A stretch of DNA of 64,000 nt from Stenotrophomonas raiganjensis (SeqCode) (GCF_030658505.1 NZ_JAUTXR010000120.1:1-64000), one strand, 5' to 3'. Counted from the stretch's first letter, positions 46,308 through 55,363 are shown. Program-made: numbers and translations. Notes: generated by a model not told the origin, from the sequence alone.

Positions 46308-46784
46308 ATGCTCCACCGCTTCCGTACCGCCTTGATCGTCCTGTGCACCCTCGCCCTTGTTGCCTGCAACAACGGCATCGTCAAGCGTGTTTCGGAACCG
46401 GCGGCCAGCCTGCAGCAGCTGACCGTGCGCGCCGACGGCAACTGGACCGTAGCCCTGCGCCTGCAGAACTTCAGCTCAATGCCGATGACCTTCGATGATG
46501 TCGCACTGGCACTGACGGTCGGCGACAGCGACGCCGGCACCCTGCAGGCCAAGCCCGGCATCTCCATCGGCGGCACCTCCGCCGACGTCATCAATGTCGA
46601 CCTCGTGCCCAGTTCGGCCGCGCGCCTGGTGGTGGCCGATGCACTGGCCGGCAACCGCACCCTGGCCTATGGCCTGAAGGGAACGGTCGCGGCCACGCCG
46701 CAGGAAAAGAAGCAGCGCAGCTTCGACATCAGCAGCCGCAGCACCCTCAACCAGGCCCCGGGCCTGCCGGGCGTGCTGCGCTGA
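46308..46784 (+). CDS. LEA type 2 (LEA14-like) lipoprotein
   Basis: 158 residues from ATG 46308. Lipobox TLALVAC (Cys near residue 20). The mature domain (LQQLTVRADGNWTVALRLQNFSSMPMTFDDVAL, GISIGGTSADVINVDL) has the beta-sandwich pattern of WHy/LEA-14 domains. In bacteria these are associated with stress and the envelope, but the role is unknown. Located before the acyl-CoA dehydrogenase gene with a 65-nt gap. Confidence 0.8.
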   Translation: MLHRFRTALIVLCTLALVACNNGIVKRVSEPAASLQQLTVRADGNWTVALRLQNFSSMPMTFDDVALALTVGDSDAGTLQAKPGISIGGTSADVINVDLVPSSAARLVVADALAGNRTLAYGLKGTVAATPQEKKQRSFDISSRSTLNQAPGLPGVLR

Positions 46785-46849
46785 TTTCCACCTTCCGTGG
46801 CGGCGCCTGGCGCCGCTCTCCCCTGCCCTGATCAAATCGAGACGTACCG

Positions 46850-48640
46850 ATGAGCAGCTACACCGCCCCGCTTTCCGACCTCCGTTTCGCCCTGCACGAT
46901 GTGCTCAAGGTCGAACCCCTGTTCGCCCGCCTGGGCTTCACTGACGCCACCGCCGACGTGGTCGATGCCGTGCTGGAAGAAGCCGGCCGCTTCAGCGCCA
47001 CCGTGCTGGCCCCGCTCAACAGCGTCGGCGACGAGATCGGCTGCGTGCTCGACCAGGCCACCGGTGAAGTGACCACCCCGCCCGGCTTCAAGCAGGCCTA
47101 CGATCAGTTCGTCGATGGCGGCTGGACCGGCCTGACCGCCTCGCCGGAACTGGGCGGCCAGGGCCTGCCGCACACCCTGGGCGTGCCGCTGAACGAAATG
47201 ATCAACGCCGCCAACCTGGCCTGGGGCAACTTCCCGCTGCTCTCGCACGGCGCCATCGAAGCGCTGAAGCAGCACGGCGAGGCCTGGCAGCACGAGGCCT
47301 TCCTGAAGCCGCTGATCGAGGGCCGCTGGACCGGCACCATGTGCCTGACCGAGCCGCACTGCGGCACCGACCTCGGCCTGCTGAAGACCAAGGCCGAGCC
47401 GAATGCCGATGGCAGCTATTCGATCACCGGCACCAAGATCTTCATCACCGCCGGCGAACACGACCTGACCGGCAACATCGTGCACCTGGTGCTGGCCAAG
47501 CTGCCCGACGCTCCCCCGGGCGCCAAGGGCATCTCGCTGTTCGTCACCCCGAAGTTCAAGGTCGACCGCGACGGCAACGTCGGCGAGCGCAATGCGCTGC
47601 GCTGCGGTTCGATCGAACACAAGATGGGCATCAAGGGCTCGGTCACCTGCGTGATGAACTTCGATGGTGCGCAGGGCTACCTGGTCGGCCAGCCGCACAA
47701 GGGCCTGCAGGCGATGTTCACCATGATGAACACCGCGCGCCTGGGCGTCGGCCTGCAGGGCATCGGCCTGTCCGAACGCGCCTACCAGAACGCGCTGAAG
47801 TACAGCCGTGAGCGCCTGCAGTCGCGCGCCCTGAGCGGTGCGAAATTCCCGGACAAGCCGGCCGATCCGATCCTGGTCCACCCGGATGTGCGCCGCATGC
47901 TGCTGACCGTGAAGTCGCTGGTCGAAGGCAGCCGCCTGCTGGCCCTGCACGCGGCCACCCTGATCGATGTCGCCCATCACGCCGAAGACGCCGCCGAGCG
48001 TGAGCGCGCCGACACCCTGGTGAGCTTCCTCACGCCCATCTCGAAGGCCTGCCAGACCGAATGGGGCATCGAGAACACCTATAACGCCCTGCAGTGCTTC
48101 GGTGGCCACGGCTACATCCGCGAACACGGCATGGAACAGCTGGCCCGCGATGCCCGCATCACCACGCTGTATGAAGGCACCACCGGCATCCAGGCACTGG
48201 ACCTGATCGGCCGCAAGACCGCATCCACCCAGGGCGCCGGCCTGAAGCTGATGCTGGCCGAGATCGAAGCCTTCGCCAAGGAACACGAGGGCAACGAAGC
48301 GCTGGCCGAGTTCATCGGCCCACTGCGCGCCAAGGCCGCCGAGTGGGGCAAGCTGACCCTGGACGTGCTGCAGCGCGCAGCCGCCAACCCCGACGAACTG
48401 GGCGCAGCCAGCTACGACTACCTGTTCTATTCGGGTTACGTGGTGCTGGCCTACTGGTGGGCCCGCAGCGTGGCCGCCGCCGCCGCCAGCGCGCACGGCG
48501 CCGCCTTCGCCCAGGGCAAGCGCGAAACCGCTCGCTTCTACTTCGCCCGCGTGCTGCCGCGCACGCTCAGCCACGCCGCCGCGATCCAGTCCGGCGCCGC
48601 CCCGCTGATGGCGATGGACGACGAGCGCTTCGGCGCCTGA
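46850..48640 (+). CDS. Acyl-CoA dehydrogenase (long C-terminal, DmdC/FadE-type)
   Basis: 596 residues. An N-terminal extension (acyl-CoA dehydrogenase N region) precedes the FAD-binding core: MCLTEPHCGTDLGLLKTKAE, YSITGTKIFITAGEHDL, and MGIKGSVTCVMNFDGAQGYLVG. ALQCFGGHGYIREHGMEQLARDARI and the catalytic glutamate in TTLYEGTTGIQALDLIGRK follow, with an extra C-terminal domain. Length and C-terminal domain match the roughly 600-residue group used in beta-oxidation and, in DmdC, for methylmercaptopropionyl-CoA. Substrate unresolved. A composite repeat begins at its stop codon. Confidence 0.94.
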   Translation: MSSYTAPLSDLRFALHDVLKVEPLFARLGFTDATADVVDAVLEEAGRFSATVLAPLNSVGDEIGCVLDQATGEVTTPPGFKQAYDQFVDGGWTGLTASPELGGQGLPHTLGVPLNEMINAANLAWGNFPLLSHGAIEALKQHGEAWQHEAFLKPLIEGRWTGTMCLTEPHCGTDLGLLKTKAEPNADGSYSITGTKIFITAGEHDLTGNIVHLVLAKLPDAPPGAKGISLFVTPKFKVDRDGNVGERNALRCGSIEHKMGIKGSVTCVMNFDGAQGYLVGQPHKGLQAMFTMMNTARLGVGLQGIGLSERAYQNALKYSRERLQSRALSGAKFPDKPADPILVHPDVRRMLLTVKSLVEGSRLLALHAATLIDVAHHAEDAAERERADTLVSFLTPISKACQTEWGIENTYNALQCFGGHGYIREHGMEQLARDARITTLYEGTTGIQALDLIGRKTASTQGAGLKLMLAEIEAFAKEHEGNEALAEFIGPLRAKAAEWGKLTLDVLQRAAANPDELGAASYDYLFYSGYVVLAYWWARSVAAAAASAHGAAFAQGKRETARFYFARVLPRTLSHAAAIQSGAAPLMAMDDERFGA

Positions 48641-48884
48641 GCCGGGCTGCGCCGCCCGGCACCTGCAGAGGCAACAGCTGGAGCAAGAGCAACAGCTGGC
48701 TTCTGCGGGATGGCGAGGCGGGTCCAATTGCGGGGGACGGCGCAAGTACGTCCCTGTAGCCTCGATCGCGCCATCCATGGCGCTCACGCCCCCGCAACCG
48801 GACCCACCCCGCCTCTGACAGATTTCTGCTGCTGTTGGTAGGTGTCGACCTTGGTCGACACGTTGGATCCACGCCAAGCGTGGA
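48641..48884 (+). repeat. Composite structured intergenic element, copy C
   Basis: Begins at the base after the acyl-CoA dehydrogenase stop, in the sense orientation: GCCGGGCTGCGCCGCCCGGC stem; ACCTGCAGAGGC; an AACAGC/AGCAAC tract; GGCGGGTCCAATTGCGGGGG pairing with CCCCCGCAACCGGACCCACC; inner AGTACGTCCCTGTAGCC and palindrome CGCCATCCATGGCG; CTGACAGATTTCTGCTGCTG; TAGGTGTCGACCTTGGTCGA; and a degenerate SMAG-like ATCCACGCCAAGCGTGGAT. Confidence 0.8.
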
Positions 48885-48887
48885 TGA

Positions 48888-48926
48888 GGGGTCAGAGCCC
48901 CTTCCTGCGGAAAAGGATCCGACCCC
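48888..48926. repeat. Second copy of the GGGGTCAG palindrome
   Basis: GGGGTCAGAGCCCCTT, CCTGCGG, then AAAAGGATCCGACCCC. Diverged relative of the palindrome at 7314-7348, keeping the loop CTGCGGAAAAGG. Confidence 0.65.
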
Positions 48927-48960
48927 GACCTGGCAGCCCCCAGTATCTCTCTGGATAAAA

Positions 48961-49124
48961 GCCCCCTTTTGTTAAAGGGGGCGCACCGACAGGTGCGGGG
49001 AATAGGAAGAATGCGTGGGCATCCCAGCCCGCCGACGGCGGGCTGGGATGCCGAATGCGCGGACCTGAATGTTGACGATTTGCGTATCGCCGACAGGCGA
49101 TACACAAATCGTCAACATTCAGGT
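48961..49124. repeat. Run of four hairpins upstream of the HNH gene
   Basis: (1) GCCCCCTTT/AAAGGGGGC at 48961-48982. (2) CGCACC-GACA-GGTGCG at 48982-48997. (3) GCATCCCAGCCCGCC-GAC-GGCGGGCTGGGATGC at 49019-49051. (4) A 62-nt inverted repeat at 49063-49124 with 20-bp outer arms starting ACCTGAATGTTGACGATTTG and an inner GTATCGCC-GACA-GGCGATAC stem. Hairpins 2-4 share a CC-GAC(A)-GG loop. Confidence 0.8.
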
Positions 49125-49140
49125 ATAAGCTGTTCTCCCG

Positions 49141-49806
49141 ATGGAGACAGACACTACACGCTTGGGTCTGATCGAAGCCGGAGCTCCGTTTTCTGCTCCG
49201 GGCGCCGAAGCATCGCCCAACGCCACGACGCTGCATCGCCCCGGTTCGGTCCGGCTGCTCTCGCTTGATGCCCACGGACGCGTACTGGACTGGATCACCT
49301 GGCAGGATGCGGCCTGCCTCTACGCCCGCGAAGCCGTGGCCTGGACACTGGGCGATCCCTGCCTGCACATCCACGGCGGCACCAACCGCTTCAGCGGCCT
49401 GCAGAGCGGGATGGACCTGCACCCCATCATCGCCGCCCGCGGTCACGCACGCTCCCGCGCGATCGACCCCACGCCGAACCTGACCAATCCGGCCCTGTTC
49501 GCCCGCGACGCCCACCTGTGCATGTACTGCGGCCAGCAGTTCAGCCGCCCCACGCTCACCCGCGACCATGTCATGCCGCTGTCCAAGGGCGGCCTGGACT
49601 GCTGGGAAAACGTGGTCACCGCCTGCTTCCACTGCAATTCGCGCAAGAGCGACCGCACCCCGCAACAGGCGGGAATGCCGTTGCTGGCGGTGCCCTACCG
49701 CCCAAGCTGGATCGAGCATCTGATCCTGTCCAACCGCAACATCCTGGCCGACCAGATGGCCTTCCTGAAGGCGCAATTGCCGAAGCGTTCAAAACTGAGC
49801 ACCTGA
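49141..49806 (+). CDS. HNH endonuclease family protein
   Basis: 221 residues from ATG 49141; a TATAAG at 49124-49129 sits just before the start. The N-terminal 130 residues are a conserved-looking extension (LHRPGSVRLLSLDAHGRVLD, AREAVAWTLGDP). The C-terminal HNH nuclease fold has zinc Cys pairs CMYCG and CFHCNSRKSDRTP, and the ββα metal motif TLTRDHVMPLSKGGLDCWENVVTAC. Proteins of this type are widespread as single genes near core loci in xanthomonads and their substrate is unknown. The strong inverted repeat 17 nt upstream is the unusual part of its context. Confidence 0.9.
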   Translation: METDTTRLGLIEAGAPFSAPGAEASPNATTLHRPGSVRLLSLDAHGRVLDWITWQDAACLYAREAVAWTLGDPCLHIHGGTNRFSGLQSGMDLHPIIAARGHARSRAIDPTPNLTNPALFARDAHLCMYCGQQFSRPTLTRDHVMPLSKGGLDCWENVVTACFHCNSRKSDRTPQQAGMPLLAVPYRPSWIEHLILSNRNILADQMAFLKAQLPKRSKLST

Positions 49807-49908
49807 ATCGCCGGAAATGCAACCCTCACCGTCCTGTCACGGGCGGCGGCGTTTGCTTGCCCCACCCCCGTTTGAGGGCGAAAATGGGCGTTCAGAACAA
49901 GTGCGAAC

Positions 49909-51819
49909 ATGATGATCGACTCTGCCCGCTATCCCCGCCTCGCGCGCATCCAGACACCGGATGACCTGCGCACGTTCGACGAATCCGAATTGAGGGCGGT
50001 CGCCGACGAACTGCGCGCCTACCTCATCGAATCGGTGGGCAAGAGCGGCGGCCACTTCGCCGCCGGCCTGGGCGTGATCGAACTCACCGTGGCCCTGCAC
50101 TACCTGTACCAGACCCCGCAGGACCAGCTGGTCTGGGATGTCGGCCACCAGACCTACCCGCACAAGATCCTGACCGGTCGCCGCGACGAGATCCACACCG
50201 TCAAGCAGAAGGACGGCGTCGCGCCGTTCCCCAAGCGTGAGGAAAGCGAGTACGACACCTTCGGCGTCGGCCATTCTTCGACCTCGATCTCGGCCGCACT
50301 CGGCATGGCCATCGCCCGCCAGTCCGAAGGTGACAACCGTCAGGTCGTTGCGGTGATCGGTGACGGCGCGATGACCGCGGGCATGGCCTTCGAAGCACTG
50401 ATGCACGCCGGCGGCATGGAGCCCGAGCCCAACCTGCTGGTGATCCTCAACGACAACAACATGTCGATCTCCGAGGCAGTGGGTGGCCTGACCAAGATGC
50501 TCGGCCGTGCCACCGGCAGCCGCACGCTCAACGCATTGCGCGAAGGTGGCAAGAAGATCCTGGGCGACAAGAAGAACAACCCGGCGCGCTTCGTGAAGCG
50601 CTGGGAAGAACATTGGAAGGGCATGTTCGTGCCGTCCACAATGTTCGAGGAAATGGGCTTCCACTACACCGGCCCGATCGATGGCCACGACATGCCGGCC
50701 CTGCTGTCCACGCTGAAGACGCTGCGCGCCTCCAAGGGCCCGAAGCTGCTGCACGTGATGACGACCAAGGGCAAGGGCTACGAGCCGGCCGAAGGTGACC
50801 AGATCGGTTACCACGCGGTGGGCCCGTTCGATCCGGACAAGGGCCTGGTGGCCAAGGCCGGCGCCAAGAAGCCGACCTACACCGATGTATTCAGCGACTG
50901 GCTGTGCGATGCCGCCGCCGCCGAGCCGCGTCTGTACGGCATCACCCCGGCGATGCGCGAAGGCTCCGGCCTGGTGCGTTTCAGCAAGGAATACCCGCAG
51001 CGCTACTTCGACGTGGCGATCGCCGAACAGCACGCGGTGACGCTGGCCGCCGGCATGGCCACCCAGGGTGGCAAGCCGGTGGTGGCGATCTATTCCACCT
51101 TCCTGCAGCGCGCGTACGACCAGCTGGTGCATGACGTGGCGATCCAGGACCTGGACGTGCTGTTCGCGATCGACCGCGCCGGCGTGGTCGGCCCTGACGG
51201 CGCAACCCACGCCGGCAACCTCGACCTGAGCTTCCTGCGCTGCGTACCCAACATGGTGGTGATGGCACCGTCCAACGAGGCCGAGTGCCGGCAGATGCTC
51301 AGCACCGGCCTGCAGCATCCCGGCCCGGCGGCTGTGCGCTATCCGCGCGGCACCGGCACCGGCGTCGCCGCCGGTACCGACCTGTCCACCCTGCCGATCG
51401 GCAAGGGTGAGCTCCGCCTGCAGGGCAACCGCATCGCCCTGCTCGCCTTCGGCAGTACCGTGGCCGCCGCCGAACAGGTCGGCCGCGAGCTTGGCCTGAC
51501 GGTGGTCAACATGCGCTTCATCAAGCCGCTGGACCGCGACCTGGTGCTGGCCGTGGCCGCCCAGCACGAGGGCCTGGTGACGATCGAAGACAACGTGGTG
51601 GCCGGTGGCGCCGGCTCCGGCGTGGGCGAGCTGCTCAACGCCGAAGGCGTACTGCGCCCGATCCTGCATCTGGGCCTGCCCGACAGCTACCAGCACCACG
51701 CCAGCCGCGAGGACCTGCTGGCCGAAGCCGGCATCGATGAGGCAGGTATCCGCGCGGCAGTGCTCAAGCGCTGGCCGCAACTGGTGGCCGGAACCCCGCC
51801 GCTCAGCGCGGCGGGCTGA
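49909..51819 (+). CDS. dxs: 1-deoxy-D-xylulose-5-phosphate synthase
   Basis: 636 residues. N-terminal [18 protein letters not shown], the substrate His region [19 protein letters not shown], the thiamine-diphosphate motif [15 protein letters not shown]...LNDNNMSI, the catalytic region [30 protein letters not shown], and the C-terminal transketolase domain. It condenses pyruvate and glyceraldehyde-3-phosphate, the first step of the MEP isoprenoid pathway. An ATG at 49912 is an equal alternative start. Confidence 0.98.
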   Translation: MMIDSARYPRLARIQTPDDLRTFDESELRAVADELRAYLIESVGKSGGHFAAGLGVIELTVALHYLYQTPQDQLVWDVGHQTYPHKILTGRRDEIHTVKQKDGVAPFPKREESEYDTFGVGHSSTSISAALGMAIARQSEGDNRQVVAVIGDGAMTAGMAFEALMHAGGMEPEPNLLVILNDNNMSISEAVGGLTKMLGRATGSRTLNALREGGKKILGDKKNNPARFVKRWEEHWKGMFVPSTMFEEMGFHYTGPIDGHDMPALLSTLKTLRASKGPKLLHVMTTKGKGYEPAEGDQIGYHAVGPFDPDKGLVAKAGAKKPTYTDVFSDWLCDAAAAEPRLYGITPAMREGSGLVRFSKEYPQRYFDVAIAEQHAVTLAAGMATQGGKPVVAIYSTFLQRAYDQLVHDVAIQDLDVLFAIDRAGVVGPDGATHAGNLDLSFLRCVPNMVVMAPSNEAECRQMLSTGLQHPGPAAVRYPRGTGTGVAAGTDLSTLPIGKGELRLQGNRIALLAFGSTVAAAEQVGRELGLTVVNMRFIKPLDRDLVLAVAAQHEGLVTIEDNVVAGGAGSGVGELLNAEGVLRPILHLGLPDSYQHHASREDLLAEAGIDEAGIRAAVLKRWPQLVAGTPPLSAAG

Positions 51820-51839
51820 AGCAACCCAGCAGACAGTGG

Positions 51840-51928
51840 ATCCACGCATGGCGTGGATCTACCGAAGACACCCATCAATGCCCCTGACGGGCGCATCCAC
51901 GCCCGGTAGATCCAGGCCATGCGTGGAT
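51840..51928. repeat. Facing SMAG REP palindromes after dxs
   Basis: ATCCACGCATGGCGTGGAT with CTAC (minus-strand GTAG head) at 51840-51862, and GTAG-headed ATCCAGGCCATGCGTGGAT on plus at 51906-51928. They lie between convergent genes. Confidence 0.85.
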
Positions 51929-51968
51929 AGCGGGCTCCGGCAGCAGGATCTGGCCGGGAGCCCAGCCC

Positions 51969-52172
51969 TCAGCCGTAGCTGACCGCCTCTACGAACGCAC
52001 CGCTGGCCTCGACGCGCACGGCGGCGCGCTGCCCGGTGTCGACGAAATGCAGGCGTGCAAGGGTTTCAGCGAAATCGAAGGCCCGGGCACCATCGCGGAA
52101 ATCGATCGGCTCCGGCCGGTCCGGATGCAGCACGCGCCATTGGCGCTGTTCGCATTGCAGGCGGATCAACAT
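51969..52172 (-). CDS. Small DUF2188-like protein
   Basis: 67 residues from ATG 52172, preceded by AAGGAG with an 8-nt spacer. Pattern CEQRQWRVLHPDRPEPIDFR, FDFAETLARLHF, TGQRAAVRVEA resembles the roughly 60-residue DUF2188 fold, but the match is by eye. Function unknown. A diverged paralogue lies at 53027-53233 with the same start and spacing, so the two bracket a DUF3011 gene. Confidence 0.7.
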   Translation of the reverse strand: MLIRLQCEQRQWRVLHPDRPEPIDFRDGARAFDFAETLARLHFVDTGQRAAVRVEASGAFVEAVSYG

Positions 52173-52340
52173 GCGGCTCACTCCTTGAGACAGCGTATCG
52201 ACGGTGGTGGGGACGTACGTACGGTTTGCGGCACGCATCATCGCGACGGACCGGGGCACACAGAGGCGCCCCTCATCGCAGAAGATACGACGTTCAAATT
52301 GTGATCTCTATCAGATTATTCTGAATTTCGACAGGCGCGC

Positions 52341-52895
52341 TCAATTCACCTGGAACTGGGCGCGGCAGCCGTCGCTGACCCAGATGCCACGGCGATCCCA
52401 GCCCCAGGTCTGGCCTTCGATGCAGGCACTGCGCGAATCCTGGCGGACCAGGCGCACACCACGGCGGATGCGTGCATCGCAGTACTCCTGGCGATGGCCG
52501 TTGGAATGACAGGTGATCACCTCGCCACCGCCCCAACCGTTGCCATTGCCCCAGCCGCCGCCGTTGCCCCAGCCACCGCCACGGCGGTACTCGCCGACAA
52601 ACTCGGCGCGACAGCCCTGGGTCACCCAGACGCCGTAACGCGACTGGCCCCAGGTTTCGCCTTCCACGCACGGCGAGCCGGACAGTTGGCGGATCATCCG
52701 CGCACGGCCTTCCAGGCGGCACTCGTTGCTGCGGTTCTTGATCGATTCGCAGCGCACGATGCCGCTGCCTTCACGGCCGCCATAGCGGTCATCGTCATAC
52801 CCGTAGCCATAGCTTTGCGCCTGGGCGCCGCCCGCGGCCGCCAGCATCGGCAGCACGGTGCAGGCCAGGGTGCGCCAGGTCAGTGCCTTGCCCAT
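52341..52895 (-). CDS. DUF3011 secreted protein, copy 1
   Basis: 184 residues from ATG 52895. Signal peptide ACTVLPMLAAAGGAQAQ. Two DUF3011 repeats, each with paired Cys and a WG..RYGVWV core: CVEGETWGQSRYGVWVTQGC and CIEGQTWGWDRRGIWVSDGC. They are separated by a Gly/Asn/Trp-rich linker (GGGWGNGGGWGNGNGWGGG). Function unknown. The second copy is at 57614. Confidence 0.88.
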   Translation of the reverse strand: MGKALTWRTLACTVLPMLAAAGGAQAQSYGYGYDDDRYGGREGSGIVRCESIKNRSNECRLEGRARMIRQLSGSPCVEGETWGQSRYGVWVTQGCRAEFVGEYRRGGGWGNGGGWGNGNGWGGGEVITCHSNGHRQEYCDARIRRGVRLVRQDSRSACIEGQTWGWDRRGIWVSDGCRAQFQVN

Positions 52896-53026
52896 CGATC
52901 TCTCCAGATGAATACGATGGCGCAAGCATCCGGGATTCGCTGCACGGCGCACAGGGGGGCGCGTACCGGTGGTTTTTTTCCATTCAAGCAACGCAACCGT
53001 GGCTGACTGCCCCACGGCCAGAGGCG

Positions 53027-53233
53027 TCACTCTCCGACGTGCAGCGCGTCCACGGTGCTGCCGAGTGCCTCGACCCGTACCGTACTGCGTTGGCCGGTGC
53101 GGCGATGATGCTCCAGGGCCAGCGCAGCGGCCGCATCAAAGGCATCGGCGCCACGGGCGTAGCGGGTGGCATCGCGCGCCTGCGGATGCAGTACGGACCA
53201 GTGCCGGGCGGTGCATTGAACTGTAAAGACCAT
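53027..53233 (-). CDS. Small DUF2188-like protein, paralogue
   Basis: 68 residues from ATG 53233, with CAGGAG upstream. CTARHWSVLHPQARDATRYA, FDAAAALALEHHRRTGQRST and VRVEALG align with the 67-residue protein at 51969 (WxVLHP, TGQRxxVRVEA shared). A small cytoplasmic protein of unknown role. Confidence 0.7.
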   Translation of the reverse strand: MVFTVQCTARHWSVLHPQARDATRYARGADAFDAAAALALEHHRRTGQRSTVRVEALGSTVDALHVGE

Positions 53234-53472
53234 GAAGAGCTCCTGCGGACGGAAGGGTGCAGTGGCACGCGGAAGGGCCACGTGCCGGTACACCCTCAGG
53301 CTAGCGATCACCTCAGGGATGGCCCATCAGATTTGTACGAAAATGCCGCGATATCCGGTCAGCCCTTGCCTGCCATCACATCCCTGAGCCTGTTTAGCCT
53401 GCCCTTTCCGTGATCCTTGTCACGGAGTCAGCAGGGCTTCACACTATCGTCACCAACAGGGGCCCCTTCCAC

Positions 53473-53577
53473 ATGCGCACCTTTTTCTCACAGCAGCGTT
53501 GGACGCTGCTGAAGTTCTACTTCGTCGCCAGCTACCTCGTACTGATCGAAGAACTGATCCGCGCCGCCATGCACTGA
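53473..53577 (+). CDS. 34-residue small membrane protein
   Basis: Frame MRTFFSQQRWTLLKFYFVAS then YLVLIEELIRAAMH, stop TGA at 53575-53577. A hydrophobic helix (KFYFVASYLVLIEEL) follows a basic N-terminus, the form of a single-pass small membrane protein. CACTAT-like and TTGTCA-like promoter boxes lie upstream in 53427-53455. Not recognised by family; the coding call rests on composition, start context and topology. Confidence 0.5.
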   Translation: MRTFFSQQRWTLLKFYFVASYLVLIEELIRAAMH

Positions 53578-53636
53578 GCGCTTGCTGTAGGGCTATTTGC
53601 GACAGACACTGTCGCTTTAGGCACGGACCCCGCCCG

Positions 53637-53921
53637 ATGAAAGCGCTTCTTCTGATTCCAGCCCTGTTGGTGCTGTCCGCCTGTGCCAACCAGCACCAGG
53701 CCGCTGCGCGTGCCGATACGGCGGCCACTTCGCCCGCCACGCCGAAGGTCGGTGGCGACCGCGATGCCCACGGTTGCATCGGCTCGGCCGGCTACCAGTG
53801 GTGCGAGCACAGCCAGCGCTGCGAGCGTCCGTGGGAACTGGCACAGGCGCAGGGCCTGGCGAACACCGCCGAAGCCATCGATGCCTACTGCGCGAAGCCG
53901 GCCAGCCCGGCACGCAAGTGA
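53637..53921 (+). CDS. Small Cys-containing lipoprotein
   Basis: 94 residues from ATG 53637. Lipobox LLVLSAC (Cys16). The mature part has a conserved Cys region HGCIGSAGYQWCEHSQRCER PWEL, the pattern of small peptidase-inhibitor-like or DUF333-related lipoproteins; family not certain. 9 nt before the DUF1653 gene. Confidence 0.8.
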   Translation: MKALLLIPALLVLSACANQHQAAARADTAATSPATPKVGGDRDAHGCIGSAGYQWCEHSQRCERPWELAQAQGLANTAEAIDAYCAKPASPARK

Positions 53922-53930
53922 GCCGCGCGC

Positions 53931-54164
53931 ATGGCTGAGTTGAGTCCATTGCCTGCCCTCGCGCCCGGCCGCTACCGCCACTTCAAGGGTGGCGAGTACG
54001 AAGTGATCGACATCGTCCGCAGCAGCGAGACGCTGGAGCCATTGGTCCTGTACCGCGCCCTCTATGGCGAAGGCGGCCTGTGGGTCCGCCCCTATCCGAT
54101 GTTCGTCGAGCAGGTGCCCGGCGAACACGGGCCGCAGCCGCGCTTCGCCCGCATCGACGCCTGA
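53931..54164 (+). CDS. DUF1653 domain protein
   Basis: 77 residues. RYRHFKGGEYEVIDIVRSSE, YRALYGEGGLWVRPYPMF: a near-complete DUF1653 domain, normally one 60-75 residue module. Function unknown. Clustered with the lipoprotein upstream and the TetR/SMR pair downstream. Confidence 0.9.
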   Translation: MAELSPLPALAPGRYRHFKGGEYEVIDIVRSSETLEPLVLYRALYGEGGLWVRPYPMFVEQVPGEHGPQPRFARIDA

Positions 54165-54248
54165 GCGTTCCGCCGGTTGCGGCCGGCAAGCACAGCGACC
54201 TGCTGGGCCTGCGCTACAATCGTACCGTCCAGTCGGTTTCTTCCCTCC

Positions 54249-54821
54249 ATGTCCGCATCTCCTTCCCGCTCACGCCGCAAGGCGCCTGAAAGCGTGCGCC
54301 AGTCGCTGCTGCACGCCACCATTGAAGTCATCGGCCAGAAGGGGCTGGTGGCGCTGACCGTACAGGACGTTGCGCACGCCGCAGGCGTCAGCAAGGGCGC
54401 GCTGTTCCATCATTTCAGCAGCAAGCAGGCACTGGTCGACGAGGCCATCGGCGCACTCATCGCCGAGTTCGAAGCACGGGTACGTGCCCTGCTGCGGGAA
54501 AATCCGGCGACGCATGGCCGCTTCAGCCGGGCCTATGTACAAGCCAACTTCGAACACCTGCTGGAGCAGGAACGGGACCACGACATCGGCCTGACCCTCG
54601 GCAACCTGATGGAGCCGGGCCTGCTGCTGCACTGGCGCAGCTGGAAGCGCGCGATGCTGGCCGAATTCCCCGACGAAGCCAACGACCCGCGCCTGTATGC
54701 AGCGCGCTGCGCGGCAGATGGCTACTGGGCCACCGCCTACGGACGCCCGCTGGACGAAGCGGAGCGCGTCAACGCGCTGGCGATGGCCGAGCAGGCCCTG
54801 AAACTGTGCGATCCGCTGTGA
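54249..54821 (+). CDS. TetR/AcrR family regulator of the SMR pump
   Basis: 190 residues from ATG 54249. HTH: SVRQSLLHATIEVIGQKGLV, VQDVAHAAGVSKGALFHHFS. C-terminal TetR_C-type ligand domain (LTLGNLMEPGLLLHWRSWKRAM). It ends 13 nt before the SMR transporter gene, the typical drug-pump regulator pair; the two are probably cotranscribed with autoregulation. Confidence 0.92.
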   Translation: MSASPSRSRRKAPESVRQSLLHATIEVIGQKGLVALTVQDVAHAAGVSKGALFHHFSSKQALVDEAIGALIAEFEARVRALLRENPATHGRFSRAYVQANFEHLLEQERDHDIGLTLGNLMEPGLLLHWRSWKRAMLAEFPDEANDPRLYAARCAADGYWATAYGRPLDEAERVNALAMAEQALKLCDPL

Positions 54822-54834
54822 ACCGGAGCCCGCG

Positions 54835-55167
54835 ATGAATCCTTACGCCTGTCTCGCCGCCGCGATCGTACTGGAAGTGATCGCCACCTCGCTGCTGAAG
54901 GCCTCCGAGGGAATGAGCCGGCTGGGACCCACGCTGGGTGCCCTTGCCGGCTACGGACTGTGCTTCTACCTGCTGTCGATGACAATGAAATCGATACCGA
55001 CCGGCATCGCCTATGCCATCTGGTCCGGCGTCGGCATCGTGCTGATCTCGCTGATCGGGCTGGTGGTCTTCAAGCAGCGCCTGGATGCGCCGGCGCTGAT
55101 CGGCATCGGCCTGATCTGTGCCGGCGTACTGGTGATCAACCTGTTCTCGCGCAGCAGCGCACACTGA
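54835..55167 (+). CDS. SMR family multidrug transporter (EmrE/QacE-like)
   Basis: 110 residues, four transmembrane helices. The essential Glu14 lies in CLAAAIVLEVIATSLLKASEG. The conserved Trp is in YAIWSGVGIV, with GLVVFKQRLDAPALIGIGLICAGVLVINL in TM4. EmrE-type pumps export cationic dyes, biocides and quaternary ammonium compounds by proton exchange. Confidence 0.94.
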   Translation: MNPYACLAAAIVLEVIATSLLKASEGMSRLGPTLGALAGYGLCFYLLSMTMKSIPTGIAYAIWSGVGIVLISLIGLVVFKQRLDAPALIGIGLICAGVLVINLFSRSSAH

Positions 55168-55189
55168 GCACGCTGCTGCGCGACACGCG

Positions 55190-55363
55190 CTAGCTGACCT
55201 TCTTCGCCACGGTCATGCCAAGCAGGAACAGCACCACGGCGATGATGATGCCGGCCCAGAACAGGAACTTGGCGATGCCGACGGCGGCACCGGCAATGCC
55301 ACCGAAGCCGAGCACGCCCGCAATGACGCCGATGACGGCGAAGATGATGGCCCACTTGATCAT
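55190..55363 (-). CDS. DUF1328 (YtjA-type) small membrane protein
   Basis: 57 residues from ATG 55363, with AAAGG upstream. [57 protein letters not shown]: two hydrophobic segments, full DUF1328 length. Stop TAG at 55190-55192. Family members are widespread, stress-associated and of unknown function. Confidence 0.92.
   Translation of the reverse strand: MIKWAIIFAVIGVIAGVLGFGGIAGAAVGIAKFLFWAGIIIAVVLFLLGMTVAKKVS

Noticed and set aside
48961..49124. Hairpin run considered as a CRISPR array
   Set aside because: No direct repeats of constant length, no regular spacers and no cas genes; the units are inverted repeats with unrelated stems.
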